Assembly (NCBI RefSeq): GCF_005502745.1
Contig: NZ_SCNL01000017.1
Location: 1-64,000 of the forward strand
Direction of reading: 5' to 3'
Length of the DNA: 64,000 bases
DNA from: Sphingomonas sp. 3P27F8
Lineage (GTDB): Bacteria > Pseudomonadota > Alphaproteobacteria > Sphingomonadales > Sphingomonadaceae
Numbering within the stretch: the first letter of the stretch is position 1; each line of letters begins with the position of its first letter. Shown here one piece after another: positions 34,289 to 43,018 of the stretch. Made by a program: the position numbers and the translations under genes. Below the pieces are notes generated by a model. It was not told the origin of the DNA, did not search any database, and saw only the letters and a list, made by a program, of their open reading frames with translations.

Positions 34289-34810
34289 TCACGCCGGCTC
34301 GGCCACCGCCGCTGCCTTGACGTTGTCACGGCCGATCGCCATCTGCGTCAGCTTGTCGTCGGTGGCATATTCCTCGTCGAGCGTTTCCTGCAGGATCGCG
34401 GCGACCTCGCCCCTGCCAAGCTGATTGGCCCAGGCGATCAGCGTGCCGTATCGCGTGATTTCGTAATGTTCGACGGCCTGTGCCGACGCGATCAGGGCAG
34501 CATCGAGCACGGCCTTGTCGGCAATGTCGCCAGCGACCTCATTGGCTTCCTTGATAATGCCTTCGATGGCCGGGCAGGTCGCGCCTTTGGCGTCTTCGCC
34601 GATCAACGCGAAGACCTTTTCGAGCCGCGCGATCTGGCCTTCGGTTTCCCGCAGATGCGTTTCAAAGCCTTGCTTGAGCGCCGGATCGGTCGCCTTGGCA
34701 GCCATTTTGGGCAGCGCCTTGGTAATCTGGTTTTCGGCGTAATAGACGTCCTGCAACTGGTGCAGGAAGAGGTCGTCGAACGTCGCGATATCCTTGGTGA
34801 ACAAGCCCAT
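34289..34810 (-). CDS. DUF892 (YciE/YciF) ferritin-like stress protein
   Basis: This 173-residue four-helix-bundle protein has the DUF892 signature: Y-Y-A-E-N-Q-I-T-K-A-L-P-K-M near residue 25, H-L-R-E-T-E-G-Q-I-A-R-L near 58 and A-Q-A-V-E-H-Y-E-I-T-R-Y-G-T-L near 115, carrying the Glu/His residues of a di-iron site. AGGAGG sits 5 bases before the ATG. These proteins are induced by osmotic and general stress; the surrounding genes (SRPBCC, DUF6894, catalase, GlsB, CsbD) fit that setting. Confidence 0.92.
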   Translation of the reverse strand: MGLFTKDIATFDDLFLHQLQDVYYAENQITKALPKMAAKATDPALKQGFETHLRETEGQIARLEKVFALIGEDAKGATCPAIEGIIKEANEVAGDIADKAVLDAALIASAQAVEHYEITRYGTLIAWANQLGRGEVAAILQETLDEEYATDDKLTQMAIGRDNVKAAAVAEPA

Positions 34811-35327
34811 CGAAGCCTCCTGGTCTGGTCATCGGACAACGCGCCGCGGCTGGTGCAGGCGTTTCCGTCGAAACCCGATAACGGTCGGTCGGCGCTGCGG
34901 TTTCACCCAATCACACTGACCTAGATCAACTGCTCATCGCGGCGACGCGGGCGCCAGGAGCGGTTGCTACGCTGTCGCCGTGGCGCGTTTGTCGTTCGAT
35001 CAGGCCGGTTTGCTCGTATCGTCGGGGTCCGGGCGGTCGTGGGGGTACTGTCAGACCAATTGCACGTCGAATTTCCTATTTGATTAGGAGACCAAACCAG
35101 CATCAGATGGCGCGTTTTGTTCTCGCTAAATTCCTGCAGGGTAATCGACCGACAAACGTTCAAGGAACGACACTCGGCCGCCTTGGCCGAGTGGCAGACG
35201 CTCGCCAGCTAGACGTCGCCTTCAAAGAGCGGACTCCATCGTGGAGAGACGAGCTCGCATTAGGCTGACAGCACCCTGGATCGCCTTCAGCAAGCGGCCG
35301 AGCGTCCGGTCGATGTCGTTCCGCGCG
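34811..35327. other. Gene-free stretch with a short GC hairpin
   Basis: About 515 bases without a supported gene. An 8-bp perfect stem with 5-base loop (ACTCGGCC / GGCCGAGT) lies at about 35172-35192 but is not followed by a T-run. Short frames on both strands lack ribosome sites or recognisable domains. The promoter for the DUF892 gene should lie in the first 110 bases. Confidence 0.5.
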
Positions 35328-35681
35328 TTACCAGTTTCGGAAGTTATTATACTGGCTCTTAGTGCAATCGAACCCGTTCGTCGCAGACCTGCAGCCGGGT
35401 TCTCCGGTGGGTAGGCCGTTGAACGTCGGATGCTCGTGGTTTACGAAGGCACGGCCCAGGTCTCCCAACTTGGCCTTCAGGTCACCGACTTGCGTCTTCA
35501 TCGCGGCATTTTCAGCCGTCAGCGCCGTAACCTTAGTCTCCAGCCGATCGAGGCGTGTCTGCAACACTATTTGGGGAGAAAGAGTCGCCGTCTGCGCGGA
35601 CAGCGGACCCGCCGTAATTTGGGCATATGCCGTGCCGGACAAAGCTGCGGTGGCGACGAACAACAGAGCGGTATTGCGCAT
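35328..35681 (-). CDS. Small secreted coiled-coil protein of unknown function
   Basis: This 117-residue protein has a clear Sec signal peptide (cleavage after A-Y-A, residues 18-20), a heptad-rich segment L-D-R-L-E-T-K-V-T-A-L-T-A-E-N-A-A-M-K-T near 43-62 that should form a coiled coil, and a C-terminal part with two cysteines (G-C-R-S, D-C-T-K) that could form a disulfide. No family was recognised. It may form an oligomer in the periplasm. It stands alone between two non-coding stretches. Confidence 0.75.
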   Translation of the reverse strand: MRNTALLFVATAALSGTAYAQITAGPLSAQTATLSPQIVLQTRLDRLETKVTALTAENAAMKTQVGDLKAKLGDLGRAFVNHEHPTFNGLPTGEPGCRSATNGFDCTKSQYNNFRNW

Positions 35682-35945
35682 CGTGATCTCCCAGACTGTA
35701 CACGCCTAGAATAGGAGACATCTGCCGAGGCAATCTTCCCCCTCGGAGCGTTTTTCATGCAAATTACTACGGAACGGCGGGAGTCTGTCGGTTGCATTCG
35801 ATCTGTATCGTCCCGTCGCAACGTCCGCTTCCAAGTATCGCGAGCTCAAATCTACACGACCGAATTTGGGCGCGTTGCGGTCGGCGAGCGGAGCAGCGTG
35901 ACGGATGCTAACTACCGCTACGTCTTGGATCACCAGCGACTTACC

Positions 35946-36680
35946 TCACTCAGCCCCCCGTAGGTGCAGATAGATCGGGTCGAATTCACCAACAGCGCAA
36001 AGTCCTCGCCAGTCCATGATGTGGACCCGCCGCGCGCGTATCTCCACCAGCCCCTTGTCCCGCAGTCCACGCAGCATCCGGTTCACGTGAACAGGCGTCA
36101 TGTTGGTTGCCTCGCCGATCTGCTGCTGCGTAAGCGGAAAGGGATAGTGCATCTGGTCATCCGCAGAACTGACGCCGACGCGCACACTCATCTCGGCGAG
36201 CAGGTGCGCGATGCGGCCGTCACCCTGCAACCTCGAATTGGTCATCGACCATTGTGAGAGGATCGCGCCGTCGACGGTGCAGTCGCGCCAGAACGCGCGC
36301 TCCAGCGCGGGATGCATGTCGCCGACTTCCCTGATCGCCTCATGAGGGACTCGGTAGATCTGCGTCTCGCCAAGCGCCATCAGCGCGGAAGCGGCCTTGG
36401 GCAGGACGACGGAGTGAAGGTCGGCCATGTCTCCAGGAATGTGAAGTGCGGTAGTTAGTCGGATCCCGTCCCTGCCCTGGCTGAACCGTCCAGCAATTCC
36501 GGATAGGACGAGGCAGGAGCGGTCGACGACCTCACCGAGTTTAACGAAATCGCGTCCGGCAGGGATCACCTCCAATGATCCGGGCAAGCCAAGTACAGCG
36601 TCGCACTCGGCCGAGGTCAGGGTTGACCGTAAGCGGAGACGTGCAAGCCACTTAGCTAGGGCGATAGATACGTCGGCCAT
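35946..36680 (-). CDS. Crp/Fnr-family transcriptional regulator
   Basis: This 244-residue regulator has an N-terminal cyclic-nucleotide-binding-like beta-roll (L-E-V-I-P-A-G-R-D-F-V and G-D-M-A-D-L-H-S) and a C-terminal winged helix (L-T-Q-Q-Q-I-G-E-A-T-N-M-T-P-V-H-V-N-R-M-L-R-G-L). No FNR-type cysteine cluster is present, so it is not an iron-sulfur oxygen sensor. Such single-domain Crp/Fnr proteins are very common in sphingomonads and often govern nearby stress genes; the target is unknown. Confidence 0.92.
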   Translation of the reverse strand: MADVSIALAKWLARLRLRSTLTSAECDAVLGLPGSLEVIPAGRDFVKLGEVVDRSCLVLSGIAGRFSQGRDGIRLTTALHIPGDMADLHSVVLPKAASALMALGETQIYRVPHEAIREVGDMHPALERAFWRDCTVDGAILSQWSMTNSRLQGDGRIAHLLAEMSVRVGVSSADDQMHYPFPLTQQQIGEATNMTPVHVNRMLRGLRDKGLVEIRARRVHIMDWRGLCAVGEFDPIYLHLRGAE

Positions 36681-36724
36681 GACAGCTGTCTAGCCGTCAT
36701 AACCGCTACGTCCAACGAGTTCAT

Positions 36725-36759
36725 AAAAAACCGGTCGGCCCTCGACGAGGGTTTAACCG
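36725..36759 (-). terminator. Probable intrinsic terminator of the DUF6894 gene
   Basis: On the reverse strand a stem CCCTCG/CGAGGG with a one-base centre, extended by an outer CGGT/ACCG pair, is followed by a run of six T (A-run at 36725-36730 on the forward strand). It begins within the last codons of the DUF6894 gene. The one-base inner loop means the inner stem would open by a pair or two in RNA. Confidence 0.5.
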
Positions 36760-36992
36760 CTTATGTCGACGGCATCGCGGTATTGGACCTTGAAGCAACT
36801 TGCTCCCGCGGCATCGCTGACGTCGATGTAGCATGACATGCAGAGGCGTCCCTCCAATAATTCGGCACACATCATCTCCCGCGCCGCCCGGATCGCAACG
36901 GCGTGGGCCTGCTCGGGGCCGTCGAGCTCCATGCCGTCCTCGTCGATCGTGACGGTGCCGCACTCGTGCAGATGGAGGAAGTATAGCGTCAT
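36753..36992 (-). CDS. DUF6894 family protein
   Basis: This 79-residue protein starts M-T-L-Y-F-L-H-L-H-E-C-G and contains D-E-D-G-M-E-L-D-G-P-E-Q-A, the pattern of DUF6894, a small family widespread in Rhizobiales and Sphingomonadales with unknown function, often near stress regulators. The ATG at 36990-36992 matches the family start; a longer in-frame start at 37019 adds only nine residues. It lies between the Crp/Fnr gene and a hybrid kinase gene, both also leftward. Confidence 0.8.
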   Translation of the reverse strand: MTLYFLHLHECGTVTIDEDGMELDGPEQAHAVAIRAAREMMCAELLEGRLCMSCYIDVSDAAGASCFKVQYRDAVDISG

Positions 36993-37130
36993 TTCATTCC
37001 AGTGTTCTGAAAGCGGCACTCTTCAATCAATCCAATGATCGAGTGACGCTTCGTATCCCGAAAATGATACTAACTCTCGTTAGCCGGAGAATGCGCATGG
37101 CCGGTACAACCGGTGGCCGGTATGCAGAAA

Positions 37131-40112
37131 CTAGCTTGCCGGCCTCAGCAGGTCCGCAACCTTCGATGCGAGACCCTCCATCGTGAACGGCTTCGTGAGC
37201 AGTTCCATCCCGGGGTCAAGGTGACCGTTCCCGACCGCCGCATTCTCGGCATATCCCGTGATGAAGAGTACCTTTAGACCCGGCCGCAGCGCGCGCGCCG
37301 CATCGGCGACTTGCCTGCCGTTCATTCCGCCGGGCAACCCGACATCCGTGATCAGAAGGTCGATATGCGCGTCAGATTGCAGTATCTTCAGGCCACCGGA
37401 GCCGTCGGCCGCACCGATGACCGTGTAGCCAGCATCGTCCAACACCTCGTCGATGAGGTGCCGGATCGTCACCTCGTCGTCTACTACGAGAATGGTCTCG
37501 CCTGCGCCCTCGCCGGTAATCACGCGTTGGGAGTTCGCAATGTCAGCCCTTGGCGCGTCGCCAAGATATCGAGGCAGGTAGACGCATACCGTCGAGCCCT
37601 CGCCTTCCTCTGAATATATCCGCACCTGCCCGCTGCTCTGACGCGCGAACCCATAGATCATGGAGAGTCCCAGGCCAGTCCCCTCCCCCAAGGGTTTCGT
37701 CGTGAAGAATGGCTCGAAGGCTCGTTCGATCGTCGCTGGACTCATACCCGTCCCAGTGTCCGTCACGCAGATCGACAAGTACTGCCCAGGCGGTAGATCC
37801 CGCTCCCTTCCCGACCGGTCGTCGAGCCACTTGTTGGCCGTCTCGATCGTGAGCCTTCCACCATCGGGCATCGCGTCCCGTGCGTTGATGCAGAGGTTAA
37901 GGACCGCGTTTTCCAGCTGACCGGCATCGATGTTAGCCGCCCATAGCCCGGCCGCACCGACGATCTCGATCTCGATCTGCGGGCCAACGGTCCGCCGCAG
38001 CAATTCCTCCATCCCCGCGATCAGTCGGTTGACGTCCGTCGGCTTCGGATCGAGCGTCTGCCGCCTCGAAAACGCCAGCAATCGCTGGGTCAGCGCGGCG
38101 GCTCGGCGTCCGGCGCCTTGCGCGGCTATTACGAAACGGTCGAGGTCGTCGGTCCTACCACGCGTCAAGCGCAGCTGCAGCAGCTCTAGGTTGCCCATCA
38201 TTCCGGTGAGGAGATTGTTGAAGTCGTGCGCCAAGCCGCCGGTCAGCTGTCCCACCGCCTCCATCTTCTGCGACTGCCGCAGAGCGTCCTGCGCCTCGGC
38301 GAGCTCGGCCTGCGCCCGGAGCCGGGCACTTATATCGCGCGCATGGTGAAAGGCACCGATGATGTTGCCAGACCCATCGCGCAGCGGCGAATAAAGAATC
38401 TCCCAACGGGGAGCGTCGATTTCGGGGTTTCCGAACTCCTGCTCTACTGTGAAGGATTCCCCGGCGAGCGCCCGCGCCATCTGAGCGCGCATGACTGGCC
38501 GCTGCTCGGGAACGAACAGGTCCGGGAAGACGTCGCCTAGCTTCGTATAGAAGCCGTTGACGCGGAAGAACTCATCGTTGTGCGCCTTGTTGAAAGCGAT
38601 AAGCCGATATTCCATATCGAAAGCACAAATGGCGGTATCGTCCGACTGCACGATGTTCTCGTGCAACAGCAGTGCTGCCGAACGCTCCTTAACGCGCTCT
38701 TCCAGCGTGGTGTTGAGCAGACGCAAGGCAGCTTCGCTCCGGCTGCGCTCGATCGCCCCGCGCGTTCGCGCGGCCACCTCGCGAATAAAGCTAACTTCTT
38801 CGTCGGACCAATCTCGCGCGTAACGGTGGTTCACGAACAGCACCGCGACAAGCTCACCGTGTTCAATCACTGGGACATTCACGAAGCTGCCTGCACTTCG
38901 AGCCTTGAGCGCGTCCGAAGCGCGTGCCGTCCGGCTGTCCAGACTGACGTCTGTTATGTTGATCAGGTCGCCCAGCTTGAGATCGTCAATAAAAGAGCCG
39001 TACTCCCGCAGCGACACCATACCTGAGAGTGATTCGACACCGGGGGCCGTCCAGTCGCGTTCGACTTGCAAGGTCTCCGCGACAGCATCAATCGTGCCAA
39101 AACCGACACGGCTCACCTTTAGGATCCTGCCAATTTCCTCCGCCGCCGCGTAGCCGATTTCCTCAGGACCGGACAGGTTGGCAAGCCGATCCGTGAGTCG
39201 GACGAGCGCATCGAGGAATGCCTCTGCCCGGACACGCTCGGTGACATCATACCCTCCAACGAAAATGCCGCTCACCGCCCCGTCATCATCGCGGATCGGT
39301 TCATAAAGGAAGTCGATGTGGCGGTCGTCGTCCTCGCCAATCAAGCGAATAGGAAGTGCCCGTGCGGAGAACGGCTCACCGGTCGCGTAGACCTCGTCGA
39401 GCAACTCGTAGAAGCCTTGACCAGCAAGTTCCGGAAAGACCTCCCGCACCCCCCTGCCAATGAAGTCGCGCTCGCCGGCGATCGCGACATAGGCATCGTT
39501 CACATATTGATAGACGTGGTCTGGGCCCGACAGCATCCCGATGAACCCAGGCATCTGCTTCAGCGTCGCCCGCAGGCGCGACGCGTCCGCCTCCCGGCGT
39601 TCGCTCGCTAGGACCTGCTCGGTTGTCTCGGTCGCTGCGCAGTATATGCCGGTCGCGTTACCGTCCTCGTCGCGAAGGGCCGTGTAGGAAAAGGTGAAAT
39701 AACCGACCGGCCGGTCGGGCCGCCCGCCCAGCGCAATCGGAAGATTGACGAAGTGCTGCGCTTCCCCGGACAGCGTCGCCGCCACGATAGGCTCGAAGTC
39801 GGCCCAAATCTCCTGCCACAACTTCGAGAAGGGCGCGCCGAATCCCTCCGGATGCTTCGTGCCGACGATGGGCAGATACCCATCGTTGTATAGGGAAATA
39901 AGCTCGGGACCATAGGCGACGTAGACCGGCTGGGTCGCTCCCAGCATGAGGTTTACGGCAGTCTTGAGTTCGGATGGCCAAGCGTGCGCCGGCCCGAGCG
40001 GAGTTGCACTCCAGTCGTGTTCGCGGATGCGGGCGCCCATCTCGCCACCGCCCCGAAGGAAGGGCATCTCCTGCGCCTCGGCTGTCGACACTTGCGTTAC
40101 CCTCTTGATCAT
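37131..40112 (-). CDS. Hybrid histidine kinase with PAS-PAS-GAF-PAS sensory domains
   Basis: This 993-residue soluble kinase has PAS-like domains at about 50-180 and 185-300, a GAF domain at 310-470, a third PAS at 485-610, then HisKA with G-L-A-H-D-F-N-N-L-L near 640, HATPase with N-A-R-D-A-M-P and G-T-G-L-G-L-S-M, and a C-terminal receiver domain with phosphoacceptor Asp in L-L-I-T-D-V-G-L-P near 910. No membrane segment is visible. Kinases of this type with a fused receiver commonly feed the PhyR-EcfG general stress response in sphingomonads. It diverges from the aldo/keto reductase gene across 200 bases. Confidence 0.9.
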   Translation of the reverse strand: MIKRVTQVSTAEAQEMPFLRGGGEMGARIREHDWSATPLGPAHAWPSELKTAVNLMLGATQPVYVAYGPELISLYNDGYLPIVGTKHPEGFGAPFSKLWQEIWADFEPIVAATLSGEAQHFVNLPIALGGRPDRPVGYFTFSYTALRDEDGNATGIYCAATETTEQVLASERREADASRLRATLKQMPGFIGMLSGPDHVYQYVNDAYVAIAGERDFIGRGVREVFPELAGQGFYELLDEVYATGEPFSARALPIRLIGEDDDRHIDFLYEPIRDDDGAVSGIFVGGYDVTERVRAEAFLDALVRLTDRLANLSGPEEIGYAAAEEIGRILKVSRVGFGTIDAVAETLQVERDWTAPGVESLSGMVSLREYGSFIDDLKLGDLINITDVSLDSRTARASDALKARSAGSFVNVPVIEHGELVAVLFVNHRYARDWSDEEVSFIREVAARTRGAIERSRSEAALRLLNTTLEERVKERSAALLLHENIVQSDDTAICAFDMEYRLIAFNKAHNDEFFRVNGFYTKLGDVFPDLFVPEQRPVMRAQMARALAGESFTVEQEFGNPEIDAPRWEILYSPLRDGSGNIIGAFHHARDISARLRAQAELAEAQDALRQSQKMEAVGQLTGGLAHDFNNLLTGMMGNLELLQLRLTRGRTDDLDRFVIAAQGAGRRAAALTQRLLAFSRRQTLDPKPTDVNRLIAGMEELLRRTVGPQIEIEIVGAAGLWAANIDAGQLENAVLNLCINARDAMPDGGRLTIETANKWLDDRSGRERDLPPGQYLSICVTDTGTGMSPATIERAFEPFFTTKPLGEGTGLGLSMIYGFARQSSGQVRIYSEEGEGSTVCVYLPRYLGDAPRADIANSQRVITGEGAGETILVVDDEVTIRHLIDEVLDDAGYTVIGAADGSGGLKILQSDAHIDLLITDVGLPGGMNGRQVADAARALRPGLKVLFITGYAENAAVGNGHLDPGMELLTKPFTMEGLASKVADLLRPAS

Positions 40113-40313
40113 CTCTGCGATGCACTAGGTGAGCGGTCGCAATGGGCTACGGAACGCGCGAGACCAGGTCCAGTGCCGACATTTAAAACGTGTCGTCAAT
40201 CCAGAAGCGAGGCCGAACAGGCGCATCCCCATCGAAAGGCCCCTGCCGGCTCCCGCGACCAAAGATGCATCCGGGCGTTTGTCCGAAGGCCTGCGGGAAG
40301 GAAGGACGACGCG

Positions 40314-41144
40314 ATGAGGATGGTACATGTTGCACAGTACGAGACGGTGCCGTGCCTTGGGCAAGGGACTTGGAACATGGGGGAGCGGCCCGGCCGCCGC
40401 AACGCGGAGATCGACGCGATCCGGGCTGGCGCCGACCTCGGTATGACGCTCGTCGACACTGCCGAGATGTACGGCGACGGCGCGACCGAGCAACTCGTCG
40501 GGGAAGCGCTGCACGGGATACGCGACAAGGTCTTCCTCGTAAGCAAGGCGTATCCACAGAACGCTTCCATCGAACGCCTGCCTCGCGCATGCGAAGGCAG
40601 CCTTCGTCGGTTGGGGACCGACAGGCTCGATCTCTATCTCCTGCATTGGCGCGGCGGTGTTCCTCTCGCGGAGACGGTCGAGGCGATGACGTTGCTCCAA
40701 GCCAGCGGAAAAATCCGGCACTGGGGCGTTAGCAATCTCGACGTCGACGACATGAACGAGCTCGTCAAAGCGGGAGGCCGCGGCTGCGCGACCGATCAGA
40801 TACTCTACAACCTCACACGTCGCGGGCCGGAGAGGGACCTCCTGCCATGGCTCGGCACCCATGGTATGAGCGCGATGGCCTACAGCCCGGTTGAGCAGGG
40901 CCGTCTCCTGCGAAGCAGTCAGCTATCCTCCATCGCCGCCGGCCTCAACGTGACGCCGGCCCAGCTCGCGCTGGCCTGGACGCTGCGCATGCCCGGCGTC
41001 ATCGCGATACCGAAGGCGGGAACGATCGCACACGTCGCCGAAAACCGCGCCGCCGCGGACATCGTCCTCGACGATGGCACGCTAGGCGCGCTCGACGCCT
41101 CATTCCCAATCCCGAGAGGACCGATCGCGCTTCAGATGCTGTGA
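40314..41144 (+). CDS. Aldo/keto reductase
   Basis: This 276-residue NADPH-dependent reductase has the AKR barrel motifs: G-Q-G-T-W-N-M-G near residue 16, D-T-A-E-M-Y-G with the catalytic Asp and Tyr near 47-53, K-A-Y-P for the catalytic Lys, L-Y-L-L-H-W with the catalytic His, and G-V-S-N-L-D and I-P-K-A-G-T for cofactor binding. The ATG at 40314 is preceded by GGAAGGACGACGCG. All four catalytic residues are visible. It is probably a detoxifying reductase for reactive aldehydes, in keeping with the stress setting. Confidence 0.92.
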   Translation: MRMVHVAQYETVPCLGQGTWNMGERPGRRNAEIDAIRAGADLGMTLVDTAEMYGDGATEQLVGEALHGIRDKVFLVSKAYPQNASIERLPRACEGSLRRLGTDRLDLYLLHWRGGVPLAETVEAMTLLQASGKIRHWGVSNLDVDDMNELVKAGGRGCATDQILYNLTRRGPERDLLPWLGTHGMSAMAYSPVEQGRLLRSSQLSSIAAGLNVTPAQLALAWTLRMPGVIAIPKAGTIAHVAENRAAADIVLDDGTLGALDASFPIPRGPIALQML

Positions 41145-41170
41145 ACTATCGAGTCAGTCTGCTCGCGCCG

Positions 41171-41434
41171 TCACCGCAGCTGACTGTCCTTGCTGCCGCG
41201 ACGGTTTATCCCGCCAGCGCGCACGGAAGCGTCGCGGATCGACTGGCACGACACGCACGTCCGCGTTCCCACCAGCGCCTGACGGCGACGTTCCGGGATC
41301 GGTTCACCACAGTCGTCGCAGTCCTCCGCACTCTCACCCGCTGGCATCATCGTACGCGCGCGCAGGACCGCATCCTTGACGGTGTCGTCGATCTGATCCT
41401 GAACGGCGCCATCAGGCGCCCAGCCATTAGCCAT
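41171..41434 (-). CDS. DksA/TraR-type C4 zinc-finger protein
   Basis: This 87-residue protein has four cysteines in C-D-D-C (39-42) and C-V-S-C (60-63) forming the C4 zinc finger of the DksA/TraR family, preceded by a helix with D-D-T-V-K-D-A-V-L-R-A-R. It lacks the long coiled coil with the acidic tip of DksA and is closer in size to TraR or YbiI. It may bind the secondary channel of RNA polymerase, or be a general zinc-finger protein. It converges with the aldo/keto reductase gene. Confidence 0.87.
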   Translation of the reverse strand: MANGWAPDGAVQDQIDDTVKDAVLRARTMMPAGESAEDCDDCGEPIPERRRQALVGTRTCVSCQSIRDASVRAGGINRRGSKDSQLR

Positions 41435-41681
41435 CGTGTAGTTCCTCACTGCCGTGGCGGTTCGTCCTCGGACTTCACGGTGAGAAACACGCAAGGCGGA
41501 CGGACGTTCAATGGGAGCGTCGGGAAGGTTAGCCCTCTGGCGGCTGACTGAGGCAGGCGGCGGGCTGCATATATCGTGACGATGACGATCCTTCATGCGT
41601 GAACCGGTCGGACACCTTTGCCTAGCGTCTCGATCCATGGCGCCCCGAAACGGGACTGGTCTCAACACTTCCATGACTTGA

Positions 41682-41695
41682 ACATATGCATATGT
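41682..41695. promoter_or_regulatory. Perfect 14-bp AT-rich palindrome upstream of the kinase-like gene
   Basis: ACATATGCATATGT at 41682-41695 is a perfect palindrome in otherwise GC-rich DNA, followed closely by GCATATATGTAT, a partial second copy. It lies 36 bases before the start at 41731, where a promoter or operator is expected. The binding protein is unknown. Confidence 0.4.
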
Positions 41696-41730
41696 GCATA
41701 TATGTATCTGAGGCCTGATAGGAGAAGTTG

Positions 41731-42375
41731 ATGCCTCATTCCCATACGAGCCCAAGCGACTGCAGTTGCCTGCAGGCAATCTACGCTCGCGAACTCTCAC
41801 ACCGAGCCGCCAATGCCATGCAACAGGCGATCGCCGCAGTCAGCGTGAGCCGCCGTGGCGACCGGTCAGTGCTCGACCTCGCGCTCCGGCGGCTTACAGG
41901 CGCGGCCGACCTCCAGGAGATGTTGGCGGGTATCCAGCCGCCGCTTTCCGATCTAGGCGAACTTCTGACGGATACCTGCAACGCCGCGCTCCGCGCCGCC
42001 GGCGCGACGAGCGCCATCCAGCTCCACATCAATGCGCCAAGCCTCCTCACTAACTCCCGCGCGGCGCGGCCGATCCTGATGATCGCGGCGGAACTCGTGA
42101 CCAATTCGGTGCGGCACGCGTTCCCGGACAAGCGCGGCAACATCGTTGTCGTGATGGCTGACGATGGACATGAGGCAAGGCTCACCGTCGAGGACAACGG
42201 AACTTGCCTCGGCTGGCGCCGCGAGGGCGGGCAAGGCGCCAACATCGTCGATGACCTGGCGCGGGCGATGGGAGGCGGCGTGCGGCGCATCGTCAACAAG
42301 TCCGGATCCTCGCGCGTGGTCGTCAGCCTGCCTACCGTGGCGGCCGCGGCGATCGAGCCCGCCGGAGCGGCATGA
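41731..42375 (+). CDS. Short histidine kinase-like ATPase (HWE/HisKA_2 type)
   Basis: This 214-residue protein has a dimerisation-like region with E-L-S-H-R-A-A-N-A-M-Q-Q near residue 23, resembling the H-R-x-x-N phosphoacceptor box of HisKA_2/HWE kinases, and a HATPase_c domain with A-E-L-V-T-N-S-V-R-H-A-F, D-N-G-T-C and G-G-Q-G-A-N-I-V. AGGAGA precedes the start. No sensory domain is present, so it may work as a partner of another sensor or of the PhyR stress pathway. A Cys-x-Cys near the N-terminus is unusual. Confidence 0.82.
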   Translation: MPHSHTSPSDCSCLQAIYARELSHRAANAMQQAIAAVSVSRRGDRSVLDLALRRLTGAADLQEMLAGIQPPLSDLGELLTDTCNAALRAAGATSAIQLHINAPSLLTNSRAARPILMIAAELVTNSVRHAFPDKRGNIVVVMADDGHEARLTVEDNGTCLGWRREGGQGANIVDDLARAMGGGVRRIVNKSGSSRVVVSLPTVAAAAIEPAGAA

Positions 42376-42521
42376 GAGGCCCTCGCCTCATCTCGGGAAC
42401 GATGGCCCGCGACTGTCCGAGCATCGGCGTGCGTCCGGGCCGCGCTCGCCAAGTTGGAGCTGAGGGGGAGGATAGAGAGTTTAAGGCGACCCTCGCCGTG
42501 ACACGGAATGGTTGGACCCGC

Positions 42522-42833
42522 CTACCCGCGGCTGCGTCGCTCGACGAGGTCGGAGCCAGGCTTCACGCCACTGAGGAGCACGTCCATGCCGACACCCAGC
42601 GCGAGCGCAAGTCGGGCAAGTGTCTCCACGGTCAGGTTCTGACCGGTCTTCTCGATGCGGAACAGGGAGCTCACATCGATGCCGGCGCCGCGGGCGCACT
42701 CCGCCTGTCCAATGCCCAATCCAGTCCTGACGGCCCGAATCCGCTCACCGACGTCGGCATGAAGCGCACGGCGCGCTGCGTCCGCGGGACCGCCGCGCTT
42801 CCTATCCGGCCCGTTCTCGCCCCCGTTCGCCAT
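42522..42833 (-). CDS. XRE-family helix-turn-helix regulator
   Basis: This protein of about 103 residues has an HTH domain with V-G-E-R-I-R-A-V-R-T-G-L-G-I-G-Q-A-E-C-A-R-G-A-G-style helices and S-S-L-F-R-I-E-K-T-G-Q-N-L-T-V-E-T-L. The start at 42831-42833 is the closest ATG to the domain; the frame stays open upstream so a longer protein cannot be excluded. The neighbour on the opposite strand is the PRC-barrel gene. Targets are unknown. Confidence 0.75.
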   Translation of the reverse strand: MANGGENGPDRKRGGPADAARRALHADVGERIRAVRTGLGIGQAECARGAGIDVSSLFRIEKTGQNLTVETLARLALALGVGMDVLLSGVKPGSDLVERRSRG

Positions 42834-42965
42834 GCGCGCATTGTAGGCTGGAAAGCGCGCCGCAAAAAGGGGCTTGAAGTCAGGCGTGACCGACAGTCGC
42901 ACTTTCCGGCACACCTGCCGACGGCTGATCGCCCTTCGCGTGGAACTGGCCTGTTCCAAATAAGT

Positions 42966-42990
42966 GGAAAGATACTCGTCTCGGGCCGTT
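42966..42990 (+). promoter_or_regulatory. EcfG-like general stress promoter (one mismatch)
   Basis: GGAAA at 42966-42970, 16 bases, then CGTT at 42987-42990 matches the alphaproteobacterial EcfG consensus GGAAC-N16-CGTT with one mismatch. It lies 29 bases before the start of the PRC-barrel gene and would drive that gene and the GFA gene. The assignment is by motif only. Confidence 0.45.
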
Positions 42991-43018
42991 GAGCGGGCTT
43001 GGCAACGGAGGGTGACGC

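Noticed and set aside
34921..35163. An 80-codon reverse frame upstream of the DUF892 gene
   Set aside because: Its composition (many Arg, Thr, Asn, Ser) and lack of a ribosome site are typical of chance frames in GC-rich DNA.
35172..35215. A tRNA-like segment (GGCCGAGTGGCAGACGC)
   Set aside because: It resembles the D-arm of a Ser or Leu tRNA, but no acceptor stem, anticodon arm or T-arm could be folded around it.
35080..35268. A 62-codon forward frame in the gap before the secreted coiled-coil gene
   Set aside because: It begins at TTG with no properly spaced ribosome site and has no recognisable features.
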